In this document: piece after piece, positions 1 to 7,849 of the stretch
Layout of the letters: each line of letters begins with the position of its first letter
Position numbering within the stretch: the stretch's first letter is position 1
NCBI GenBank assembly: GCA_018671175.1
Contig: JABHIE010000015.1
Span: 62,001 to 126,000, forward strand
Length of the DNA stretch: 64,000 bases
Origin: Planctomycetota bacterium
GTDB lineage: Bacteria; Planctomycetota; UBA1135
Direction of reading: 5' to 3'
Translations under genes and position numbers: made by a program
Notes under the pieces: model-generated
Seen by the model: the letters and a program-made list of their open reading frames with translations, nothing else
Database searches by the model: none
Told to the model about the DNA's origin: nothing

Positions 1-50
1 GCGTCGTTGATTTGATTGCTCGCCTTCACAAGCTCGGCTACCAAGCCTAG
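1..50 (+). CDS. gap: C-terminal end of glyceraldehyde-3-phosphate dehydrogenase (partial)
   Basis: Only the last 15 codons are inside the window. In the frame ending at the TAG at 48-50 they read VVDLIARLHKLGYQA. The VxDLI motif is the usual final helix of GAPDH, and pgk follows 20 bp later on the same strand, the classic gap-pgk order of lower glycolysis. The identification therefore rests on a short tail plus gene order. The rest of the gene lies upstream of the window. Confidence 0.6.
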   Translation, partial: VVDLIARLHKLGYQA

Positions 51-70
51 TTGCTCTTCAAGAGACCGCC

Positions 71-1279
71 ATGAGCCTCAACAAAAAAACACTGCAGAGC
101 ATCGAACCTGCAGGCAAACGAGTATTTGTGCGTGTTGATTTCAATGTGCCGCTCACTGACCTCAGCCCTGATGGCCAACGCGCTGTATCCGATGACACAC
201 GCATCCAGGCTGCCCTGCCCACTTTGCGATTCCTGCTCGAAGCGGGTGCTGCCGTCATCGTGGCCTCTCATCTCGGTCGGCCCAAAGGCGAAGTGAAAGA
301 AGAGTTACGGATGTCCCCCGTCGCGGCTCATTTGGCCACTTTACTTAATGGGTTTGTCGTCCACGCGGCAGACGACACGATTGGCCCTGATGCTCAAGCA
401 AAAGTTTCGGCCTTGAAACCAGGTGAGCTTTTGCTTCTTGAAAACCTTCGCTTTGATGCGGGTGAAAAAAGTGGCGATTCTGCTTTTTCAGCGGCGCTAG
501 CGCAATACGCCGACATCTATGTCAATGATGCGTTTGGCACTTGTCATCGCGCACACGCATCAATGGCGGGCGTACCTGCGCTTGTCAAACCTGCCGTTGC
601 GGGGTTGCTCCTTGAAAAAGAAATTCATGCTTTTGATGCCGTCCTTGGCAATGGCAAACGCCCCGTTGTCGCCATTATTGGTGGCGCGAAAGTGAGCGAT
701 AAGATTGTCATCCTCGAGAATTTATTGCCCAAAGTTGATGCCGTTTTGATTGGCGGCGGCATGGCCTACACTTTTTTAGCGGCTCAAGGCATTGCCATTG
801 GCGACTCGTTGCTTGAGCAAGAGCGCATCGAAACAGCCAAGGCTATCTTGGTGAAAGCAAACGAGCTGGGTGTCGACTTGCTCTTGCCAACAGACCATAT
901 TGCGGCTGACCGTTTTGCCGCCGATGCTCAGACTCAGGTGGTTGAAGGGGGCATCCCTGACGGTTACATGGGGCTCGACATTGGTCCCGTGACTCAGGCT
1001 CAATTTGCGACTCGTGCTGCGGCGGCTGGCACCGTGGTCTGGAATGGCCCAATGGGTGTTTTTGAAATGCCCGCATTTGCCGGCGGCACATTAACCATTG
1101 CGCAAGCTCTTGCCGACTCAGATTGCACATCCGTGATTGGCGGCGGCGATTCGGTCGCTGCGATTAAACAAAACGGTCTAGCGGATCAAGTCACGCACAT
1201 CTCAACCGGTGGTGGCGCGTTCCTAGAAATGCTCGAAGGCAAAACGCTGCCCGGCTTTGCTGCGCTTGACGACAACTAA
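71..1279 (+). CDS. pgk: Phosphoglycerate kinase
   Basis: Cytoplasmic glycolytic and gluconeogenic enzyme interconverting 1,3-bisphosphoglycerate plus ADP and 3-phosphoglycerate plus ATP. The 402 residues match the usual bacterial length. Visible signatures are RVDFNVPL near residues 21-28 (substrate-binding N-domain), [21 protein letters not shown], the hinge-proximal [19 protein letters not shown] and the nucleotide-site GGGDSVAA near residue 355. The C-terminus carries the STGGGAFLE motif. It lies directly behind the gap tail and is probably cotranscribed with it. Start at ATG 71 gives the canonical N-terminus. Confidence 0.98.
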   Translation: MSLNKKTLQSIEPAGKRVFVRVDFNVPLTDLSPDGQRAVSDDTRIQAALPTLRFLLEAGAAVIVASHLGRPKGEVKEELRMSPVAAHLATLLNGFVVHAADDTIGPDAQAKVSALKPGELLLLENLRFDAGEKSGDSAFSAALAQYADIYVNDAFGTCHRAHASMAGVPALVKPAVAGLLLEKEIHAFDAVLGNGKRPVVAIIGGAKVSDKIVILENLLPKVDAVLIGGGMAYTFLAAQGIAIGDSLLEQERIETAKAILVKANELGVDLLLPTDHIAADRFAADAQTQVVEGGIPDGYMGLDIGPVTQAQFATRAAAAGTVVWNGPMGVFEMPAFAGGTLTIAQALADSDCTSVIGGGDSVAAIKQNGLADQVTHISTGGGAFLEMLEGKTLPGFAALDDN

Positions 1280-1300
1280 TCTGTTGCGCAATTTGAGAAA

Positions 1301-1618
1301 CTAGTCGGTTGCTTTATCAACCGCATCTTCGGCGGCCCGCTGAAATTGCTCTTCAACAAATTCGGCGCCATCTTCGATTTTTTCAGCAGCTTCGCTAGCA
1401 CCACGGCGGACGGCTTTTTCGGTCTTGGCCTCGTCGTAGAAAAAATATGAAGCCAAAATCAAAACGGCCAAGACAATCAAGCCGACGAGCAATGCCTTAA
1501 TTGCTTTTTTGAAAAGCCAAAGGAAAAGCACAGCAAGCGCAAGCATCGCTACCGCGCCCACGATGGGCTGCTCTTGGAAGAACACTTTAAATTCCTCTAA
1601 CCAGGTCGCTGGATTCAT
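1301..1618 (-). CDS. Small membrane protein with amphipathic C-terminal tail
   Basis: A 105-residue protein when started at the ATG at 1616-1618. A longer frame reaches 1708 but would run into rpe. Two hydrophobic stretches (about residues 17-35 and 38-60) form a helical hairpin. They are followed by a highly charged, heptad-like tail rich in Glu, Ala and Lys. No family is recognised; the build resembles small inner-membrane stress or envelope proteins. It is transcribed divergently from rpe. A TATCCT box (minus strand, 1630-1625) lies exactly 6 nt before the start codon, supporting this start and a leaderless transcript. Confidence 0.7.
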   Translation of the reverse strand: MNPATWLEEFKVFFQEQPIVGAVAMLALAVLFLWLFKKAIKALLVGLIVLAVLILASYFFYDEAKTEKAVRRGASEAAEKIEDGAEFVEEQFQRAAEDAVDKATD

Positions 1619-1624
1619 GCACAC

Positions 1625-1650
1625 AGGATACCACCCACCCGCGCTAGAAT
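1625..1650. promoter_or_regulatory. Divergent -10 boxes for the small membrane protein and rpe
   Basis: On the minus strand TATCCT (1630-1625) is followed by 6 nt and the ATG at 1618. On the plus strand TAGAAT (1645-1650) is followed by 6 nt and the rpe ATG at 1657. With initiation about 7 nt after a -10 box, both transcripts would begin at the start codon. No convincing -35 element is visible for either. Confidence 0.55.
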
Positions 1651-1656
1651 CATGCC

Positions 1657-2304
1657 ATGAGCCACCCCATTCGCATTGCCCCCTCTCTCTTAGCTTGTGA
1701 TTTTGCACATTTAGCCGATGAGCTTCAGCGGGCGGAAAAGGCTGGTGCAGACTGGCACCATGTTGATGTCATGGACGGCAATTTTGTACCCAACTTGTCG
1801 ATTGGGCCACCTGTGGTTCAAGCCATCCGCGCCTCGGGGCAAATCCCGCTTGATGTGCACCTCATGATTACCGAGCCCAAAAAATGGGCCGACATTTACG
1901 CCAAGGCTGGTGCGGATGTCCTCACTTTTCATTATGAAGCCGCCAAAGATGACTTCCCTGCGACACTCGAAGCTTATCGAGCAACAGGTTGTGTCGTTGG
2001 CGTTGCGGTTAACCCGCCTTGCGGAGTCGAGCCTTTACGCGACTATCTTGACCAAATCGACATGATTTTGGTGATGTCCGTCCACGCTGGTTTTGGTGGG
2101 CAAAGCTTTATGCCTGAGGTCTTAGACAAAGTTCGGCAACTGCGCGCTTGGGGGTATAGCGGCGATATCCAAATCGATGGCGGAGTGACCGACCAAACGG
2201 CACCTGCATGCATCGAAGCAGGCGCCAATGTCTTGGTCGCTGGCACTTACCTATTTCGCAGCGTTGATATGGCTCTTGCTATGCGGGCTATGCGTGTCTC
2301 TTAA
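1657..2304 (+). CDS. rpe: Ribulose-phosphate 3-epimerase
   Basis: Interconverts ribulose-5-phosphate and xylulose-5-phosphate in the pentose phosphate pathway. The 215 residues form a compact TIM barrel. Motifs are IAPSLLACDFAHL at the N-terminus, HVDVMDGNFVPNLSIGPPVV (metal-binding His and catalytic Asp), LDVHLMI, VHAGFGGQSFMPEVLDKVR, IDGGV and AGANVLVAGTYLF (phosphate-binding loops). Start at ATG 1657, placed 6 nt after a TAGAAT box. The last 54 bp overlap the 3' end of the convergent HAMP protein gene. Confidence 0.97.
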   Translation: MSHPIRIAPSLLACDFAHLADELQRAEKAGADWHHVDVMDGNFVPNLSIGPPVVQAIRASGQIPLDVHLMITEPKKWADIYAKAGADVLTFHYEAAKDDFPATLEAYRATGCVVGVAVNPPCGVEPLRDYLDQIDMILVMSVHAGFGGQSFMPEVLDKVRQLRAWGYSGDIQIDGGVTDQTAPACIEAGANVLVAGTYLFRSVDMALAMRAMRVS

Positions 2305-3054
2305 TTCACTACGCAAATCTTCGTTGTCGGCCAAGGCCTTGCGCAACTGACTCTCGCGCATTCTTCGCGCTTGAATAGCACCGACGAGGTCATCGACGGC
2401 TTCGTCCAGAATGACAAACTCGCGCGCCATACGACCTTTTACATGCATTTCTTCTTCGCCGTCGGCAATGCTTGAAATGCGGTTTGTGATGCGATGCAGA
2501 GGTTGAATGCCTAATCGCTGCACCCAGAATAGACCCACTAGAGACAACAGAAGTTGAGTCATCGTTACGGCTACTTGTAACCATAAACCATGTTTTTGAA
2601 TAGCAAGTAGCGTTGCCGAATTATTCCAGACTAAATGCACTCGGCCAAACACTTCACCGCTTAGCTCGACGATAGCAGTGTGTTCTCCGAGTTGCTCACG
2701 GTTGGCAACACGAGACGCGCGCCAACTAGCGAGTAAATCACCGTCTTCGTTTTCAATCATAAAGCGGTGCAGATGAGGGAAAGCTGTCGAAAGGCCATCG
2801 GCCAATTCTTGAAGCACCGGGCGGTCTTCGGTAACGATGGCGTCCATGGCGGCGAGACGGATGAGCTCAACGGCTTGTCGAGTATCGGCGTTGATTTGTC
2901 GGTGGGACTGTCGCATTTCTACTTCACGCACGACAAAACCCGCCGTCCAACCGACGACTAGCGCGGCCAAAATCAATGCAATCGTGAGCTGCACACTCAA
3001 TCGCCAAGTGCCATCTCGGAGGTGCTTATCAACGCTGATTTCGTGAGTGCGCAT
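2251..3054 (-). CDS. Two-TM HAMP-type sensor protein without a kinase domain
   Basis: The 267 residues hold a first membrane helix (about 20-42) and an extracytoplasmic segment of roughly 110 residues. A second helix (about 153-178) leads into a HAMP-like region ending in a charged coiled coil (about 220-255). No histidine kinase, GGDEF, methyl-accepting or other output domain follows before the stop. It starts 2 bp after the PhnD-like lipoprotein gene, so the two are surely an operon. The layout suggests a receptor half that senses the binding protein and signals through a separate partner, but that is inference. The 3' end overlaps rpe by 54 bp. Confidence 0.75.
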   Translation of the reverse strand: MRTHEISVDKHLRDGTWRLSVQLTIALILAALVVGWTAGFVVREVEMRQSHRQINADTRQAVELIRLAAMDAIVTEDRPVLQELADGLSTAFPHLHRFMIENEDGDLLASWRASRVANREQLGEHTAIVELSGEVFGRVHLVWNNSATLLAIQKHGLWLQVAVTMTQLLLSLVGLFWVQRLGIQPLHRITNRISSIADGEEEMHVKGRMAREFVILDEAVDDLVGAIQARRMRESQLRKALADNEDLRSELRDTHSPHSKSHINAAK

Positions 3055-3056
3055 GA

Positions 3057-3962
3057 CTACTTACTTGACTTGAAAAAAGACTGACTCGCTTCCATGGCCA
3101 GTTGGATGGGTTCGTAATCGGCTGCCTCTGCCTCGAGAAAGCCACTTTTCCCAAGAGCCTCAAGGGCAATCGGATCTTGCATATCTAAAAGCGCCTGCTT
3201 CAGGGCTTCAGCAATTTCTGATGGCATATCGGCCCGCGCAACCCAAGGTTTGGTGACATTAGGGAATCGAGCCAACTCTCGCAAGCGCAACCCTTTGTCT
3301 ACCAGCTTTCTGAAAGTGGCCTCTTTCAATGCGCCCGCATCAAAATCCCCAGCCGCGACAGCAGTTCCGACCATGTCGTGTCGACCGAGGTAGGACCAAC
3401 TGCCAAGGTCGCTCGCATATACACCGTTTTCGAAGAGAGCCTGTTGCGCCAGATACCGCCCGATCGTTGAAGTGCTATCGCCAAAGGCAAATCGACGCCC
3501 ACGCAACTCGCCAAGCGACTGAACGGAACTATCGGTTGGAACGCAAACCACGCCCCAAAACACACGCTCACCTTTTTTATGCTCCATCGCTAACAGCTTC
3601 AAATGAGGGTTTTCACCGCGTGCCAAAACAAATGAAGCGGGGCCAAAGCGGGCAAAATCGACACGACCCGACAGTAAATCATCTCGACCTCTTTCATAAT
3701 CAACGGCGATTTCCATCCGAATCCTCACGCGTTCACCAAGCCCAGCGGTCATCGATTTTTCGAGCTCATCAAGGACGGGGCGGAACTGTCGCACCATATC
3801 GGATGCCTTGTCTGCGGTGTAGACGCCAAAGCGTAATTCAATTGGGGCGGCTGGCTGGATATCTGCTGCGAGCGGAGACTCGGTGAGGCCGCCAGGAGAC
3901 GGGCTGCAAGCTAACAGTAAAACCAGACCTGCACCCATGAGGGGGGGCTGTGTGCACATCAT
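3057..3962 (-). CDS. PhnD-like periplasmic substrate-binding lipoprotein
   Basis: Resembles the phosphate/phosphonate ABC-type solute-binding family (PhnD, PF12974). Family-like features are LRFGVYTADKASDMVRQFRPVLDEL near the mature N-terminus, the GRVDFARFGPASFVLA motif, and GRRFAFGDSTSTIGRYLAQ. The 301-residue protein begins with a lipoprotein signal ending at LLLACS, so it should be anchored in the periplasm. No permease or ATPase gene is adjacent. The only partner is the HAMP protein 2 bp downstream, suggesting sensing rather than transport. A run of seven G (C on the coding strand) near 3942-3948 sits in the signal-peptide region, and ATG codons lie on both sides of it, so the true start could be internal. 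Confidence 0.8.
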   Translation of the reverse strand: MMCTQPPLMGAGLVLLLACSPSPGGLTESPLAADIQPAAPIELRFGVYTADKASDMVRQFRPVLDELEKSMTAGLGERVRIRMEIAVDYERGRDDLLSGRVDFARFGPASFVLARGENPHLKLLAMEHKKGERVFWGVVCVPTDSSVQSLGELRGRRFAFGDSTSTIGRYLAQQALFENGVYASDLGSWSYLGRHDMVGTAVAAGDFDAGALKEATFRKLVDKGLRLRELARFPNVTKPWVARADMPSEIAEALKQALLDMQDPIALEALGKSGFLEAEAADYEPIQLAMEASQSFFKSSK

Positions 3963-4058
3963 GTCTCGTTAAGTCCCTCTGGATGGGGAATCCACCATGA
4001 AATATTGGAAAATATGACAGACTCACCTCAGATGCGCGCGCTTGCTAAACGGCACCGC

Positions 4059-4064
4059 TAAACT
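4059..4064 (+). promoter_or_regulatory. -10 box (TAAACT) of accD
   Basis: TAAACT lies exactly 6 nt before the accD ATG, matching the spacing seen before rpe and several other genes. Initiation 7 nt downstream would give a leaderless mRNA. No recognisable -35 element or Shine-Dalgarno sequence is present. Confidence 0.45.
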
Positions 4065-4070
4065 GGAAAC

Positions 4071-4907
4071 ATGGGTTGGCGTCTACGCAGAAAGAAAAAA
4101 GACATGCCGGGCGGTCTCTGGACCAAATGCTCTGCATGTGCTCAGATGATTTACACCAAAGACCTCCAAGAAAATCAGGCGGTCTGTACAGAGTGTAATT
4201 TTCACCACACGATGCACGGGCGGCGACGCATTGAAATCACGGCCGACCCAGGCACTTTCCAAGAGCATTTTTCTGATCTTCAGCCGAAAGACCGTTTAGG
4301 TTTTGTTGATTCAATTCCCTACACGGAAAAAATCGCCAAAGCTCAAGAAAAAACAGGCAACGCCGATGCTTGCTTAGCTGGGCTTTGTGAAATCGGCGGC
4401 CATCCGATTGCTTTGGCTGTATTAGATTTTTCTTTCATGGGTGGCTCCATGGGCGAAGTCGTGGGTGAAAAAATTGCACGCACGGTTGAGTTGGCCGAGG
4501 GTAAGGGCATCCCTGTGGTTATTTTCTCGGCTTCAGGTGGCGCGCGGATGCACGAGGGCGCCATTTCTTTGATGCAAATGGCTAAAACTTGCGGAGCGTT
4601 GCAGCACTATCGTGAGCGAGGTGGTTTTTCGATTTCAGTGCTCACAAACCCTACAACGGGCGGTGTGACGGCGAGTTTCGCCATGGTTTGTGACATGACC
4701 ATCGCCGAGCCACAAGCTTTGGTGGGTTTTGCCGGCCCGCGGGTTATCCAAAACACGATTCGCCAAGATTTGCCCGAAGGCTTTCAGCGTTCTGAGTTTT
4801 TGAAAGACAAGGGGCAGGTCGACCTCATTGTGTCTCGCAATGAAATGCGCGACAAGTTGGCTTTGCTATTGAGCTACGCGGAAAACCGTCCGAAAGCAAC
4901 GGCTTAA
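4071..4907 (+). CDS. accD: Acetyl-CoA carboxylase carboxyltransferase subunit beta
   Basis: Beta subunit of the carboxyltransferase that moves CO2 from biotin to acetyl-CoA, making malonyl-CoA for fatty acid synthesis. It works with AccA, which is not in this window. The 278 residues show the N-terminal four-cysteine zinc ribbon (KCSAC and CTEC, about residues 20-42). The crotonase-like core has FSASGGARMHEGAISLMQMAK and PTTGGVTASFAMVCDM. Monocistronic by position, between a divergent gene and pckA. Confidence 0.97.
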   Translation: MGWRLRRKKKDMPGGLWTKCSACAQMIYTKDLQENQAVCTECNFHHTMHGRRRIEITADPGTFQEHFSDLQPKDRLGFVDSIPYTEKIAKAQEKTGNADACLAGLCEIGGHPIALAVLDFSFMGGSMGEVVGEKIARTVELAEGKGIPVVIFSASGGARMHEGAISLMQMAKTCGALQHYRERGGFSISVLTNPTTGGVTASFAMVCDMTIAEPQALVGFAGPRVIQNTIRQDLPEGFQRSEFLKDKGQVDLIVSRNEMRDKLALLLSYAENRPKATA

Positions 4908-4916
4908 AGCGGGCTA

Positions 4917-4980
4917 TGCCCCGATAGGGCAGAAATTGGTTTTTTATATTTAGGCGTCTGCCCAAATTGGTCGATAGGGG
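4917..4980 (+). terminator. Structured intergenic region between accD and pckA
   Basis: A short hairpin TGCCC/GGGCA (4917-4931) is followed, after 8 nt, by a T-run at 4940-4945, a possible weak accD terminator. Alternatively GGGCAG (4927-4932) can pair with CTGCCC (4958-4963), closed by CCCC (4919-4922) and GGGG (4977-4980), making a larger two-stem fold. Which fold forms cannot be decided by eye. Confidence 0.35.
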
Positions 4981-4981
4981 T

Positions 4982-4987
4982 TAGAAT
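4982..4987 (+). promoter_or_regulatory. -10 box (TAGAAT) of pckA with a leader hairpin
   Basis: TAGAAT matches the -10 consensus in 5 of 6 bases and predicts a start near 4994, giving a leader of about 33 nt. In that leader CCGTC (5007-5011) pairs with GACGG (5020-5024), a hairpin ending 2 nt before the ATG in place of a Shine-Dalgarno sequence. Confidence 0.4.
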
Positions 4988-5026
4988 TCCTTACCCAACT
5001 CCGCCACCGTCCCCCAAAAGACGGCA

Positions 5027-6700
5027 ATGCCTGACACCAACTCCCCCAACATCCAGCAACATCAGCTGGAAAACCTCCTCGGCCTGAAAGGGCTCGAGCT
5101 CCGCATAAACCTCAGCAAGAAAGAGCTTTTCCACGAGGCCATCGCCAACGATCGCGGTCGTGTGCGACTTGACGGCGCTGACGATGATCAAAAGGCTTTC
5201 CCCACCAAGCTTGGCGACGATGGGCCTTTGGTTTATTACACCGACCCGACTTGCACTGGCCGCCCCGTCAAAGATACCTTTGGAGTTGCATGGCCTGAAT
5301 TCGAAGACAGCGTCTGGTGGAAGCCGGACTATCAAAAATTTGATGGGCCTAAATTCGAGGCCCTCCTTGCGCGTGTTGTTACCCACCTCAACGACCGTGG
5401 CCGCCACCTTTATGTCAAAGATGTGTATTGCGGAAGTGATCCGTCTTACGCTCGCCCATATCGATTGGTTAGCGAATACGCCGCACACTCGCTTTTTTGC
5501 GACAACATGTTTATGCATGACATCGACGGTGTGCAAGACGAAGACGGCAAACGCTGGACGATGCTCAATGTGCCATCCTTCCATTGCGACCCTGAGCGCG
5601 ATGGCACGGTAGGCACTCGCTTGGCTTGTTTAGATTTCCGCAACCGAATTTGTTTGGTACTTGGTCGCGCCGATTATTGCGGCGTGGTCAAGAAGTCGAT
5701 GTTTACGGTCATGAACTACCTCTTGCCTGAGATGGGCGAGATGAGCATGCACTGCTCAGCCAATGTTGGGCAGCAAGACGATGGCGCGATTCTGTTTGGG
5801 CTTTCGGGCACAGGCAAGACGACGCTTTCGGCTGATCCCGCCCGCAAGCTGATTGGTGACGATGAGCACGCCTGGACAGGCATCGGTGTCTCTAACCTCG
5901 AAGGTGGTTGCTATGCCAAGCTGATTAACCTCGACAAAGTTGATGAGCCTGTGATCGCCGCGGCGATGTCAATGGCCGGCACGATCATTGAAAATGTGCC
6001 TCCACTGCCAGGTCGCAAGATGGAAGAGCTCGACCCGCAAGAGCTCGATTTGTTTGACACTTCCGTTACTGAAAACACGCGCTTTTCTTACGCGCTTGAG
6101 TGCAACCCAGATGTAATGCCGGGCGCTAAGGGCGGGCATCCTAAAACGATTGTGCTGCTTACCGCTGATGCATTTGGCGTTTTGCCTCCTGTTTCAGTTT
6201 TGACCCCTAAAGAGGTCATGTATCACTTTACGAGTGGGTTTACGAGCAAACTGGCTGGTACAGAAGTCGGTATCACTGAACCCAAGGCTGCTTTCTCGGC
6301 CTGCTTCGGCGCACCCTTTATGGCTCAAAAGCCTGATGTCTATGCGCGCTTGCTTGCAGAAAAAATGGAGCAGCACGAAACGCGTTGCATCCTGCTAAAT
6401 ACGGGTTGGGGCGGTGGCCCCCACGGCGTGGGCAAACGCATTTCGATTGGCCATACACGCGCGCTACTCGATGCTGCGCTGAATGGTGATCTCGATAGTG
6501 TTGGGTTTGAGACCCACCCCGTCTTTGGGCTTCAGATGCCTACATCTTGCCCGGGCGTACCGGCTGAGATTCTCAACCCACGCAACACTTGGCAAGACAA
6601 AGAAGCCTACGATGTCGCTGCCGAGAAATTGCGCGGGATGTTCCACGACAACTTCGAGAAAAAGGGTCTAGCCGAGATGGGTATCGACCCTGTGATGTAA
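5027..6700 (+). CDS. pckA: Phosphoenolpyruvate carboxykinase (ATP)
   Basis: Converts oxaloacetate plus ATP to phosphoenolpyruvate, ADP and CO2, the entry step of gluconeogenesis. The 557 residues are normal for the ATP-dependent family. Seen are the P-loop GLSGTGKTTLSAD (about 260-272), the following LIGDDEHAW metal-binding segment (kinase-2), the MHCSANVG segment, TRFSYAL, and FGVLPPVSVLTPKEVMYHF. ATG 5027 gives a slightly extended N-terminus before the first conserved segment. The TAGAAT promoter and a hairpin next to the start suggest regulated expression. Confidence 0.97.
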   Translation: MPDTNSPNIQQHQLENLLGLKGLELRINLSKKELFHEAIANDRGRVRLDGADDDQKAFPTKLGDDGPLVYYTDPTCTGRPVKDTFGVAWPEFEDSVWWKPDYQKFDGPKFEALLARVVTHLNDRGRHLYVKDVYCGSDPSYARPYRLVSEYAAHSLFCDNMFMHDIDGVQDEDGKRWTMLNVPSFHCDPERDGTVGTRLACLDFRNRICLVLGRADYCGVVKKSMFTVMNYLLPEMGEMSMHCSANVGQQDDGAILFGLSGTGKTTLSADPARKLIGDDEHAWTGIGVSNLEGGCYAKLINLDKVDEPVIAAAMSMAGTIIENVPPLPGRKMEELDPQELDLFDTSVTENTRFSYALECNPDVMPGAKGGHPKTIVLLTADAFGVLPPVSVLTPKEVMYHFTSGFTSKLAGTEVGITEPKAAFSACFGAPFMAQKPDVYARLLAEKMEQHETRCILLNTGWGGGPHGVGKRISIGHTRALLDAALNGDLDSVGFETHPVFGLQMPTSCPGVPAEILNPRNTWQDKEAYDVAAEKLRGMFHDNFEKKGLAEMGIDPVM

Positions 6701-6727
6701 ATCACTGCACTTTAATCGTGCTCGGCG

Positions 6728-6754
6728 CTGAGTGAGCCCAGAGGGCTCACTCAG
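6728..6754. terminator. Bidirectional hairpin between pckA and the glycosyltransferase
   Basis: A perfect 12-bp stem (CTGAGTGAGCCC at 6728-6739, GGGCTCACTCAG at 6743-6754) with a 3-nt loop lies between two convergent genes. It overlaps the stop codon of the glycosyltransferase gene (6747-6749). No long T-tract follows on either side, so termination strength is uncertain. Confidence 0.65.
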
Positions 6755-7844
6755 CCAGATATTTGCCAACGATCTTGGAAATTTTTTCTTTAAACACTTC
6801 CGTCGAAAACGGAATCGCGGACTCGCGGATGGCATCGGCGTCCCAATCGATTGACTCGGCTAGCAACATGGCCCCCATAATGTCATCCATGTTTTGCTCA
6901 GCAAAATGAACGCCCGTCACACCGTGGACAACCGTCTCAGCTGTTCCGGCCTTGTTAAGGGCAATTACAGGCCGACCAGCCGCTAGCGATTCAACGGGCG
7001 CAATTCCGAAGTCTTCTTCGGATGGGAATAAAAATGCTTTGGCACCAGCAAAGAGACCTGGCATCTCTTCATCAGGCACGAACCCTAAGAACTCGATTGT
7101 GGGCCCAGCGATTTTTTCTAACTCGCCGCGGTAAGGGCCACTGCCAGCAATCTTTAGCGGCAGTTGAAGCTGGTTGCAAGCTTCAATGATTAGATCAATG
7201 CGTTTGTAACCTTCGAGTCGCAGGGCACAAAAATAATACTCACCTGGGCTCGTCGCCAAGCCAGCTGCACGGAAAGGCTGGATATCTACCCCAGGGTAAA
7301 CCACGCGCGCATCAGCGTTGTAAACGCGCTTCACCATCGCCGCGACATAGCGAGAATTTGCGATATAGAGGTCTGGGTTTTTTGCATAACGCTGATCCCA
7401 TTTGCGAAAGCGATTGCAGAAAAACCGCAACAATGGTCGCGCAAGTGCTGGGTAACCCGAAAGAAACATCTCTTGGCGGTCGTAAGCAAACATCGCCGCC
7501 CTATGGATGTAGCAAATATGGGGTACGCCAGGGGGCATGACCACATTTTTCATGTAAGAGACCGAGGAACTCAGCAACAAATCAATCTCGGGATCAAGCT
7601 GTTTCGTCAAGCGATTTGTGAGCCAAGGGTAAAGTGGAAAAGGAAAGCGATACGTTTTCCCACTTAGAAAAGGCTGCGCAATAGATGTGCACACCGACCA
7701 GCCCCGAAAGACTTCGCGATCTTGGCGGTATAGGGTATAAACCGTGGCGTCGGGCCAAAGTTGGTGCATATGCTCGAGTACATTTTCGGCGCCACCGACT
7801 GTCATGAAGTCGTGGGCGAGTGCGATTTTTTGTTTGATTGCCAT
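6747..7844 (-). CDS. GT4-family glycosyltransferase
   Basis: A 365-residue GT-B fold retaining glycosyltransferase. The N-terminal domain begins ALAHDFMTVGGAENVLEHM, the acceptor-side glycine loop. The C-terminal nucleotide-sugar domain has the PGVD segment (about 200), LRLEGYKRIDLIIEA, AGSGPYRGELE and the E-x7-E motif EEDFGIAPVE (about 285). It is the last gene of an operon with gmd and an rmd-like reductase, so the donor is probably a GDP-6-deoxyhexose or GDP-mannose for a surface polysaccharide. The specific linkage cannot be read from sequence. Confidence 0.88.
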   Translation of the reverse strand: MAIKQKIALAHDFMTVGGAENVLEHMHQLWPDATVYTLYRQDREVFRGWSVCTSIAQPFLSGKTYRFPFPLYPWLTNRLTKQLDPEIDLLLSSSVSYMKNVVMPPGVPHICYIHRAAMFAYDRQEMFLSGYPALARPLLRFFCNRFRKWDQRYAKNPDLYIANSRYVAAMVKRVYNADARVVYPGVDIQPFRAAGLATSPGEYYFCALRLEGYKRIDLIIEACNQLQLPLKIAGSGPYRGELEKIAGPTIEFLGFVPDEEMPGLFAGAKAFLFPSEEDFGIAPVESLAAGRPVIALNKAGTAETVVHGVTGVHFAEQNMDDIMGAMLLAESIDWDADAIRESAIPFSTEVFKEKISKIVGKYLAE

Positions 7845-7849
7845 TTAGC

